A DNA stretch of 11,459 nt from an uncultured Campylobacter sp. (GTDB lineage Bacteria > Campylobacterota > Campylobacteria > Campylobacterales > Campylobacteraceae), in assembly GCF_938018035.1 (NCBI RefSeq), contig NZ_CALIJF010000093.1, positions 1 to 11,459 on the forward strand. Direction: 5' to 3'. The notes beneath the pieces were generated by a model. That model was given only the letters and a program-made list of their open reading frames with translations. It was not told where the DNA came from and made no database searches. This document shows, in pieces, positions 1-5,917 of this stretch; position 1 is the stretch's first letter, and each line of letters starts with the position of its first letter. The position numbers and the translations under genes were made by a program.

Positions 1-1059
1 AAAACGCTCAAAGCGGGCTTTTAGAGATTTTGCATTTTTGTTTAAAAGCTCCGCTTGCGCGGCGAGCTTATCTGCGTATGTTTGAAGCGCCGTCGCATAC
101 TTAGCATGCGCCTCAAAGTCCGATTTTAGCGCGTAAATTTCATCTTTTACCGATTTTATATTTTGCACGAGCGCCTCGTCTTTTACGAAGGTTCGGATCG
201 TGCCTAAAAGCGCCAGCAGCGTCGTGGGTGATGCCGCAAAAATGCCGATTTGCGCGCAGTATTCAAGCACCTGCGGCAGCTTCTCGCAGACGTAGACGAA
301 AACCGCTTCGCTGGGCACAAATAGCACCGCAAACTCCGTGCTAAGAGGCGGTATGATGTATTTTTCCGCGATATCTGCGGCGTGCTTTTTCATATCGGAG
401 GCGAGTTGCTTATCCGCACTAGCAAGCGCTGCGGCGTCGTTTGAGGCGGAGGCAGCGATGATCTTTTCATAGCTTTGAAGTGGGAATTTTGAGTCGATGC
501 AAAGAATTTTTTCTTTTGCGATATGCAGCGCGCAGTCTGCGATCCTGCCGTTTGGTAGATGCTTTTGCAGCTCATAAAATGCGGTGTTTTGCCCATAGAT
601 CATCGATAAAATTCTCTCTAATCGGTACTCGCCGAAGTTGCCGCGTAGTTTTACATTGCCTAAAATCGAGTTTAGCCTTGCAATTTCGTCACGCACCTGA
701 AGCGAAGTTTTATTTTGCTCGCTCATTCGCGCTAAATTTTCCGCTATGTCCTTAAAGCCGCGATCCAGCGAGCTTAAATTCTCGCTAAGCGCGCTATTTT
801 GGCGCTGCAAGCCCTCGCCTAGGGATCTATTAAGATAATAGAGCTTATCGTTAAAGCCGTCGTTTAGGCTTTGATTTAGCTTAAAAAGCTCGGCACTTGC
901 TCTCGCACTTTGAGCTGTGAGCCTTTCGTTTAAAAGCTCGCTAAGCGTGGAGTTTGCATCGCTTATGCGGCGGTTTTGTAGCACGAGCGCGATCAGCAGG
1001 GCAAGCACTAGCGCAGCAAAAAACGCAAACGCCGCGAGCAAAATCCCATCAGCGCCCAT
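1..1059 (-). CDS. rmuC: RmuC family DNA recombination protein (3' end beyond window)
   Basis: The reading frame is open from an ATG at 1059 down to base 1, giving 353 residues without a stop, so the C-terminus lies outside the window. Residues 5-28 form one N-terminal membrane segment rich in Ala and Leu. A long coiled-coil-like region follows, then the RmuC core. Its landmarks are RGNFGEYRLERIL near residue 140, IDSKFPLQSYEKI near 188-199, a LFVPSEAVF block near 250 and a SPTTLLALLGTIRTF block near 277-291. These match the conserved RmuC blocks (GxWGE, DAKFPL, FxPSE, SPTTL). RmuC proteins have a nuclease-like fold and are linked to limiting recombination at inverted repeats; the exact biochemistry is unsettled. 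The start overlaps the stop of the upstream FtsL-like gene by 11 bp, implying co-transcription and translational coupling. I see nothing broken in the visible part. Confidence 0.93.
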   Translation of the reverse strand, partial: MGADGILLAAFAFFAALVLALLIALVLQNRRISDANSTLSELLNERLTAQSARASAELFKLNQSLNDGFNDKLYYLNRSLGEGLQRQNSALSENLSSLDRGFKDIAENLARMSEQNKTSLQVRDEIARLNSILGNVKLRGNFGEYRLERILSMIYGQNTAFYELQKHLPNGRIADCALHIAKEKILCIDSKFPLQSYEKIIAASASNDAAALASADKQLASDMKKHAADIAEKYIIPPLSTEFAVLFVPSEAVFVYVCEKLPQVLEYCAQIGIFAASPTTLLALLGTIRTFVKDEALVQNIKSVKDEIYALKSDFEAHAKYATALQTYADKLAAQAELLNKNAKSLKARFERF

Positions 1060-1861
1060 TTTCTTGCACGCTTTGCGGATCTAAAATTTCATTTTTGTAG
1101 CGCAGATATTCGATATCGTTGTTAAGCGCACGATTTTCCTCAAGCAAAACCTCGTGTTTAGTGCGAAGCGCGGCGATGTCGCGGCTGATGTAATAAATTT
1201 CGTTGCGGATGTAAATCGCCGGCACCGTCAGCAAAAACGCAAATCCGATCAGCAGATAAACGACTAAAAGCTGATAAAGCGTGAGATTTTTCTCCTTTTT
1301 TTTCTCGGCGTCGTAGTTACGTAGCAGCTCGTCCTGTGCGCCCGCGAAACTGCCGTAACCGCGCCCTGTGGCAAAGCTTGCATAATCATGCGCGCCCAGA
1401 TCTGCGTAATTTTGATTTTGTGTACCTGTAAAGTTCGCACCCACAAACGCCGCATAATCCACCTTGCCGGTAAAATTGGCACCTACAAAATCGCCGTAGC
1501 TCGCTCCAGTTGCGGATTTCTCGCTGCCGCGATTGGCTGAAAGATTTGCGTCGTCGCGTCCTTTTAATTTTACTTTGTTGTTTTTATTAAATTTTGTTCC
1601 GCCGCTTTCGGAATTTAGATAGTTTTGGGCGTTTGTGAAGCCTGAACTTTCGAATTCCAAGCCGGTAAAATCGTCGTAACCGCCCGCTGCGCCCGCGTAG
1701 TTTCGTTTTACGGAAAGATCCGCGGCAAGCTTATCCTCTAGCTCCTCATCCGTCAGATCCTCCATAGCTCGTCTTTTCGCAAGCTCTATGCCCGCTAGAT
1801 CGGATGTTCCTGCGAAGTCGTGCCCGTCATCGTCGTCGGCAAAATATTCATATTTATTCAT
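1049..1861 (-). CDS. FtsL-like single-pass membrane protein with repeat-bearing N-terminus
   Basis: This 270-residue protein has a clear layout. Residues 1-190 are acidic, Gly/Ala/Asn/Asp-rich, probably disordered and cytoplasmic. A lysine-rich stop (residues 186-191) precedes a membrane helix at about 194-216. A short heptad-like segment at about 219-258 (charged, Leu/Ile-spaced, with LLEENRALNNDIEYLRYKNEILDP) would be an extracytoplasmic coiled coil. A short cytoplasmic tail, one TM and a periplasmic coiled coil is the FtsL/DivIC plan. The gene lies downstream of rsmH on the same strand, where ftsL sits in classical division clusters. Assigning it to FtsL is inference, because FtsL sequences diverge strongly. 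The N-terminal extension is unusual: canonical FtsL is about 100-120 residues. It contains two exact copies of FVGANFTG and looser [DY]-x-x-F-x-G variants. The ATG at 1861 has GGAGA six bases upstream. It could instead be an unrelated epsilonproteobacterial membrane protein. Confidence 0.75.
   Translation of the reverse strand: MNKYEYFADDDDGHDFAGTSDLAGIELAKRRAMEDLTDEELEDKLAADLSVKRNYAGAAGGYDDFTGLEFESSGFTNAQNYLNSESGGTKFNKNNKVKLKGRDDANLSANRGSEKSATGASYGDFVGANFTGKVDYAAFVGANFTGTQNQNYADLGAHDYASFATGRGYGSFAGAQDELLRNYDAEKKKEKNLTLYQLLVVYLLIGFAFLLTVPAIYIRNEIYYISRDIAALRTKHEVLLEENRALNNDIEYLRYKNEILDPQSVQENGR
1424..1489 (-). repeat. Protein-level tandem repeat FVGANFTG, 14-residue period
   Basis: Residues 125-132 and 139-146 of the FtsL-like protein are identical (FVGANFTG), encoded at 1489-1466 and 1447-1424. 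Five of the eight codons differ, all synonymously (GTA/GTG, GCC/GCG, AAT/AAC, ACC/ACA, GGC/GGT). Degenerate relatives appear at residues 62-66 (YDDFTG), 159-165 (DYASFAT) and 168-174 (GYGSFAG). Confidence 0.8.
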
Positions 1862-1867
1862 CTAAAA

Positions 1868-1872
1868 TCTCC
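1868..1872 (-). promoter_or_regulatory. Ribosome binding site of the FtsL-like gene
   Basis: GGAGA on the minus strand lies six bases before the ATG at 1861. It supports this start over the next Met at residue 33 and shows that the gene is translated independently of rsmH. Confidence 0.75.
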
Positions 1873-1895
1873 ATAAATTTAAAACCACGATCTTA

Positions 1896-1926
1896 TCTTT
1901 ACTCGCCGCTAAGGCGCCTGTGTCAA
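1896..1926 (-). promoter_or_regulatory. Candidate sigma70 promoter for FtsL-like/rmuC genes
   Basis: The minus strand carries a perfect TTGACA at 1926-1921. A TAAAGA follows at 1901-1896 after a 19-bp spacer, with a TAAGAT slightly further down. The spacer is longer than ideal and Campylobacter promoters often lack a -35 box, so this is weak. Some promoter is expected here because rsmH ends about 900 bp upstream. Confidence 0.3.
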
Positions 1927-2534
1927 GATAAAATTCTGCTCGAAACCCGCAGCTAGCGTGTACCCAGCAATGGGCCCTTAAGGTAAAATTTAAAAGCCAA
2001 AATCACGAGCAAAATTTTTCTTTGCAATTTTACCTCGGTAAATGGAATTTTATCTTAACTCGCAAAATTATATCTCGGCCAGCAAAAGCAAAATTTCACT
2101 TTAACGGGCTATTTCGTTTATTTGGCTGGCTCTTTGCACGATATTGTATAGCAGCAGAAGCTTCAAAAGAAGCATCGCGTTAATTTTGCTCGTTTTTTTG
2201 CACCGCCTGCTTGGGAAATTCATTTTGATAGGTAAAAATCAAGTTCGCTTTACTCAGCTTATCTTATAAAATTTTGTCAAATCGTCTGAAAAACCGCTTA
2301 AAATTTCACTGCGTCTTCGATGCGCCTTAAAACGCTAAGCGAAGGATATCGCTTGCAAGATAAGCTCTATCATCTAAAAAAATCAATGAAATTACGGCTC
2401 GTCTACAAAATTTCGTTAAAGCAAAGAACGAGATTTGGCATTACGCCGCTTGCTTTAGGCGCCAAATTTTAACTCTCGCTCGGTTCTGTATCTATGTTGC
2501 CACTTAGTTTTTAAAATATGCAGCAACCAAATCT

Positions 2535-2596
2535 CATAAAATTATACGTTAAATTTAGCGTAAAATTAAACGTTAAATTTTTCGCTAAATTTTATG
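2535..2596. repeat. Composite AT-rich inverted and direct repeat
   Basis: AAATTTAGCG at 2551-2560 is matched by CGCTAAATTT at 2583-2592, and CATAAAATT at 2535-2543 by AATTTTATG at 2588-2596. In addition ACGTTAAATTT occurs twice, starting at 2546 and 2570 (24-bp period). The block could fold as a hairpin or bind a dimeric protein. Its AT bias makes a chance origin possible. Confidence 0.5.
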
Positions 2597-2666
2597 ATTT
2601 AGCCATTGCGTGTTTAAAATAACGTTGAAAATATCATAAATTCTAAAAGCAAAATTTTTGTAAGCC

Positions 2667-2698
2667 GAATTTTAAAATTCCATAAAATTTTAAAATTT
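2667..2698. repeat. Two adjacent 14-bp perfect palindromes downstream of rsmH
   Basis: GAATTTTAAAATTC at 2667-2680 and AAATTTTAAAATTT at 2685-2698 share the core ATTTTAAAAT, with centres 18 bp apart. They lie 70-100 bp past the rsmH stop. They could help end transcription or be a by-product of the common AAATTTT word in this genome. Confidence 0.45.
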
Positions 2699-2766
2699 AA
2701 TGCCTGCAAATCTGTAAATTTTACAAAATTTCGTCAAAATTTAAAATTCATAGCAAGCAAAGGCGG

Positions 2767-3702
2767 TCATTTTAGCCGAAAAATTCTTAGCTTTGCGCTC
2801 GCTGCTCGCGAGTTTTGCGCAAGCTCTTGCGCGTCCGCTATTATCGGGCTTTTGGTTAGGATTTTGCCTAACGAATGCCCGCCGCCGCATTCGCAGCGCA
2901 TAAACTCGCTAGGGCAGACGCAATCACGTTCCCACGCCTTAAATCGTTCCTTTACTATGCGATCTTCAAGCGAATGAAACGAGATTATAGCGACAGTTGC
3001 ATTAGTTAGAATTGAATCGCGCGATTTTTGTTCGATGAGATCAAGTAGGCGTTTTAGCTCGCCAAGCTCGTCGTTTACCTCGATGCGGATCGCCTGAAAT
3101 GCTAGCGTAGCCGTGCTGATGCTGCGCCCTTTAACGGGCTTCGTTCCGATTAAATTTGCCAAAGCTTTAGCGCTTGTTAGCGGCGCGTTAGCCCGTGCAG
3201 TAGCTATTTTAGCAGCGATTGCGTTAGCGTTTGTTAGCTCGCCGTATTCGTGGAAAATGCGCGCCAGATTCGCTTGCGAGTAGCTGTTTACGACATATGC
3301 CGCATCTAGAGCTGCGCCTGCATCCATTCGCATATCCAGCGCGTCGCTTTTAGTGGAGAAGCCACGACAGTTTTTATCTAGCTGAAGCGACGAAACGCCA
3401 ATGTCGGCTAAGATCCCACGAACTGCGCGGAGCTTTTGCTCGGGCAGAATTTCTAAAATTTCGCTAAATTTTGCTTTGTGAATTTCTATGCGATCTTTAA
3501 ATTTACTGAGCCGCTCGCGCGAAAATTCTATCGCTTCGGCATCTCTGTCGCAAGCGATGAGTTTAAGCTGCGAATTAGCGCTCAAAATGCCCTCGCTGTG
3601 CCCTCCGTAGCCTAGCGTGCAGTCGATAACATAGCCGTCTTCAAGCTGCGAAAATGCTGCGATCGTTTGCGAAAAAAGTACCGGAATATGTGGAGCTTGC
3701 AC
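2767..3702 (-). CDS. rsmH: 16S rRNA (cytosine(1402)-N(4))-methyltransferase RsmH (MraW)
   Basis: The 311-residue product has the usual family length. It N4-methylates C1402 of 16S rRNA, at the decoding centre of the 30S subunit, using SAM. Visible motifs in order: HIPVL (5-9), the SAM-binding loop DCTLGYGGHSEG (27-38), LIACDRDAEAI (48-58), ADIGVSSLQLD with CRGFS (99-115), ALDMRMD (121-127), SFHSLEDRIVKERF (241-254), a Cys/His cluster CVCPSEFMRCECGGGH (261-276) and the terminal RAASAKLRIFR. The family loop normally reads DLGVSSPQLD; the Pro is Leu here. The start is GTG at 3702, set by AAAGGA nine bases upstream (3717-3712) and by HIPVL lying close to the N-terminus. The gene is divergent from the aldolase-like gene. 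rsmH heads the division cluster in many bacteria; here it is followed at a distance by the FtsL-like gene. Confidence 0.97.
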   Translation of the reverse strand: MQAPHIPVLFSQTIAAFSQLEDGYVIDCTLGYGGHSEGILSANSQLKLIACDRDAEAIEFSRERLSKFKDRIEIHKAKFSEILEILPEQKLRAVRGILADIGVSSLQLDKNCRGFSTKSDALDMRMDAGAALDAAYVVNSYSQANLARIFHEYGELTNANAIAAKIATARANAPLTSAKALANLIGTKPVKGRSISTATLAFQAIRIEVNDELGELKRLLDLIEQKSRDSILTNATVAIISFHSLEDRIVKERFKAWERDCVCPSEFMRCECGGGHSLGKILTKSPIIADAQELAQNSRAASAKLRIFRLK

Positions 3703-3766
3703 CTGAATTTATCCTTTTGAAATTTCTAATCCTATATAATAGCGAAATTTTTTACAAAGGCGAGAG
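3703..3766. promoter_or_regulatory. Compact divergent promoter region
   Basis: Only 64 bp separate the GTG of rsmH from the ATG of the aldolase-like gene. A perfect TATAAT at 3735-3740 (within TATATAAT) is a -10 box for the plus-strand gene. The reverse strand of nearly the same bases (3741-3736) reads TATTAT, a fair -10 box for rsmH. Ribosome sites are AAAGG at 3756-3760 for the plus gene and AAAGGA at 3717-3712 for rsmH. No clear -35 boxes are seen, which is normal in Campylobacter. Confidence 0.6.
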
Positions 3767-4327
3767 ATGGACGAGTATTATTATGAAATTTTACGCAAAA
3801 TTTCGCTTTCGATGTTTAGAGATAGGCTTTTTGGGATCTTTCACGGCTCGATTTCAGCAAAAATTAAAGAAAATCAATTTTTGATCAACAAAAAAGACGC
3901 GATTTTCGATAGCCTGGATAGGGATGATTTTATAACGCTGTTTTCAAAAAAAGACTACCGCTGGCAGGATGCTAGCATCGATAGCGACATACATATAAAT
4001 ATCTACAAAAATATAAAAGAGGCGAAATTTGTAACCTACGCGACACCGCCGTATCTCGTCGCATATACGCTGGAGCATGATTTTATTTTGCCACGAGATT
4101 ACTTTGGGGTGAGCAAATTTAAGCGCATTGAAATTTACGATCCTAAGAGCTACGACGACTGGCACGAGCGTGCGCCGTACGAAATTTGTAACTATATGAT
4201 AAATGAAAATAGCGATATAATGGTGATTCGCGGCTATGGGGTTTTTGCTCATGCAAGGAGCGCGCAGCAAATGGCGAAAAAAATAGCGATTTTAGAAATG
4301 AGTTCAAAGCTGCTTTTGCTAAGCTAA
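3767..4327 (+). CDS. Class II aldolase/adducin-fold protein lacking the zinc site
   Basis: The 186-residue protein follows the class II aldolase/adducin pattern throughout. FHGSISAKI (25-33) stands for the usual GNIS. IHINIYKNIKEAKFVTYATPPY (75-96) stands for the His-xxx-Tyr helix plus the HTHPPY metal segment. IMVIRGYGVFAHARSAQQMAKKIAILEMSSKLLLL (151-185) stands for the RNHGvlv segment and last helix. All three positions that normally hold zinc-binding His appear replaced: HxH by Tyr/Thr (or Thr/Ala, depending on alignment) and the third by Tyr157. The catalytic Glu position seems to be Asp. It is therefore probably not a zinc aldolase; a binding or structural role, as in adducin, is possible. 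The ATG at 3767 has AAAGG six bases upstream. It precedes the ppiD-ftsAZ operon with a 132-bp gap containing promoters. Fold assignment is by pattern recognition; function is unknown. Confidence 0.72.
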   Translation: MDEYYYEILRKISLSMFRDRLFGIFHGSISAKIKENQFLINKKDAIFDSLDRDDFITLFSKKDYRWQDASIDSDIHINIYKNIKEAKFVTYATPPYLVAYTLEHDFILPRDYFGVSKFKRIEIYDPKSYDDWHERAPYEICNYMINENSDIMVIRGYGVFAHARSAQQMAKKIAILEMSSKLLLLS

Positions 4328-4360
4328 GATTAATGTATACCAAATCATTTACTAACGCGT

Positions 4361-4417
4361 TATAATTCGCCAAAAATGCCTATTTTTCAGCCTTACATAA
4401 GGTTTTATCTGTATAAT
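4361..4417 (+). promoter_or_regulatory. Two candidate -10 boxes ahead of the ppiD-ftsA-ftsZ operon
   Basis: Exact TATAAT hexamers lie at 4361-4366 and 4412-4417, giving expected starts about 90 and 40 bp before the ppiD ATG. Between them CCTTA-CA-TAAGG (4391-4402) forms a short inverted repeat at the -35 position of the second box, followed by TTTTAT. It could be an operator or a weak terminator of the upstream gene. The SD for ppiD is AAGGA at 4450-4454. Confidence 0.55.
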
Positions 4418-4459
4418 TACTAACAAAAAATTTCTTTAGTTAGCTATTTAAGGATTTAG

Positions 4460-5917
4460 ATGATAGAATGGATGCAAAAGCATAAGAAGTCGCTTATACC
4501 GACGATCTGGATAAGCACGATAGCCTTCGTGGGCGCAGGCTTCGTCGGCTGGGGCGCATATGATATGAACGCTAACCGCGCAGGCTCAATCGCTAGAGTA
4601 GGGCAGATTTCCATAACAAATCAAGAACTAAACACAAAATATTCCGAACTATACAACAGGCTGAGTGCTATGAGCGATGGGCAATTTACTCAAGAACAAG
4701 CCAAAAATATGCATCTAGATCAGATCGCAGTAGATCAGCTAATCGGCGAGGCGTATTTTCTAAATTTTGCTAAAGACTTAGGCGTTAAGGCTAGTGATAA
4801 AGATGTGGCGGAATTTGTGCTAAACTCGCCGAATTTCCAAGAAAATGGCGCATTTAGTAAGGAACTTTACGATAATGTCGTAAGGAATTCAGGACTTACT
4901 AAAAAGGAATTTGAGCGCAATCTACAAAAGGTCCTAACTTTAGAAAAGCTCGGCAAAGCGCTAAAAATAACGCCTAGCCCTAAGATCGTAGAAGCATTTG
5001 CAGCATCGCAGCTGATGCAGGATAAGGTTTCCGCAGAGATAATCTACGCCGATGCTAACGTCACTTTTAACGACGACGAGCTAAAGAAATTTTGGGAAGG
5101 CGAGAAATCGCACTTTATGACGGAGAAAAAATATAATTTAGGAGCCTATTTCGTAGCGCCTAGCAGTGCGGACGTAAACGAAACCGAGCTAAGTAAATTT
5201 TACGAAGAGCACAGAGGCGAGTATAGAAGCCTGGATGATAAACTATTGGATTTTGCAGAAGCCAAACCTAATGTCTTAAAAGATTACCGAATGGATCAGG
5301 CTAAAAAAATCGCAAAAAAAGATTTTCCAGATATTAAAAAAGGCAAAATCGATACTAATGAAACTATAGTTGCTACGGCTAGCAATTTTCCAATATCTGA
5401 GATTGAGGTCGCAAATCCAGGAGATGTCATCAAGCCTTTCGAGTACAAAGGCGGATATTTGATTGCTAAACTAAACGGTGTAGAGCAACCTAGGCAGATG
5501 AGCTTTGAAGAGGCTAAGTCTTTGGCTTCTAAAGAATTTGAAACAAAAAAACGCAAAGAGCTACTTGAAAAAAGAGCTCAAGATGCGCTTAAAAATTTCA
5601 AAGGCGAGGATTTCGGCACGCTATCTCTTAATAGTAAAAACGACACCAAGCTAAGCGATGACGAATTTTATAAATTTCTTATCGATATGTTTAATAAGCC
5701 TACGAAAGAAGGGATAGTGATGTTTGATGACAAAGCTGTAGTATATAAAATTTCACAGCAGAGCCTAGGTAGCAGCGAAGAGATAGATAAAGAAAAAGCG
5801 ATCGTAGCCGATAGAATAACCACGTTATTAAATTCTAATCTGCAAGATGATCTAACCAAAATGCTAGAAAAGCGCTATAAAACCGAAAGATATTTTAAAG
5901 GTAAAGACAGTGAGTGA
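4460..5917 (+). CDS. PpiD/SurA-like membrane-anchored periplasmic chaperone
   Basis: The 485-residue protein starts with MIEWMQKHKKS, a positive cytoplasmic tail, and one membrane helix at about 12-34. This anchors a large periplasmic domain, the PpiD layout. Residues 36-170 (ARVGQISITNQELN..., LDQIAVDQLIGEAYF..., ASDKDVAEFV..., FERNLQKVL) match a SurA/PpiD N-terminal chaperone domain. A parvulin-like region should follow; only a weak trace remains at about 315-350 (NPGDVIKPFEYKGGYLIAKL), resembling the GExSxPVxTxFGYHIIKL end of parvulins. The catalytic core motifs are not visible, so isomerase activity is doubtful. PpiD of E. coli is longer (623 residues). The role is probably folding of exported envelope proteins near the Sec exit. 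The ATG at 4460 has AAGGA five bases upstream. It is first in an operon with ftsA, whose start it overlaps by 8 bp. I recall the homologue in the same place in C. jejuni (Cj0694). Confidence 0.85.
   Translation: MIEWMQKHKKSLIPTIWISTIAFVGAGFVGWGAYDMNANRAGSIARVGQISITNQELNTKYSELYNRLSAMSDGQFTQEQAKNMHLDQIAVDQLIGEAYFLNFAKDLGVKASDKDVAEFVLNSPNFQENGAFSKELYDNVVRNSGLTKKEFERNLQKVLTLEKLGKALKITPSPKIVEAFAASQLMQDKVSAEIIYADANVTFNDDELKKFWEGEKSHFMTEKKYNLGAYFVAPSSADVNETELSKFYEEHRGEYRSLDDKLLDFAEAKPNVLKDYRMDQAKKIAKKDFPDIKKGKIDTNETIVATASNFPISEIEVANPGDVIKPFEYKGGYLIAKLNGVEQPRQMSFEEAKSLASKEFETKKRKELLEKRAQDALKNFKGEDFGTLSLNSKNDTKLSDDEFYKFLIDMFNKPTKEGIVMFDDKAVVYKISQQSLGSSEEIDKEKAIVADRITTLLNSNLQDDLTKMLEKRYKTERYFKGKDSE

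Larger units (their letters stand above)
1862..2766. other. 905-bp gene-poor gap between rsmH and the FtsL-like gene
   Basis: I find no recognisable gene on either strand: stops are frequent in all frames and the longest open stretches are about 40 codons. Composition shifts from mixed near 1900-2500 to very AT-rich near 2500-2760. Visible structure includes a split inverted/direct repeat at 2535-2596, two 14-bp palindromes at 2667-2698 and a small hairpin (AAGCGA/TCGCTT) at 2337-2354. No tRNA, SRP RNA or other RNA signature was recognised. It may hold a decayed gene or an unrecognised small RNA. Confidence 0.6.

Noticed and set aside
480..755. Plus-strand open frame of 91 codons within rmuC
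   Set aside because: It lies opposite the conserved RmuC core and shows no domain or credible composition.
2101..2223. Minus-strand 40-codon open frame with a Leu-rich centre in the rsmH/FtsL-like gap
   Set aside because: No SD before the ATG at 2223 and no similarity I can name; this length is expected by chance in a 900-bp gap.
2256..2366. 10-bp inverted repeat AGCTTATCTT / AAGATAAGCT with about 90 bp between arms
   Set aside because: One such match is expected by chance in a region this long, and nothing else supports a structure.
3654..3884. Plus-strand open frame of 76 codons across the rsmH start
   Set aside because: It overlaps the start of rsmH and the first third of the aldolase-like gene in another frame; the ATG at 3767 with its SD is the real gene.
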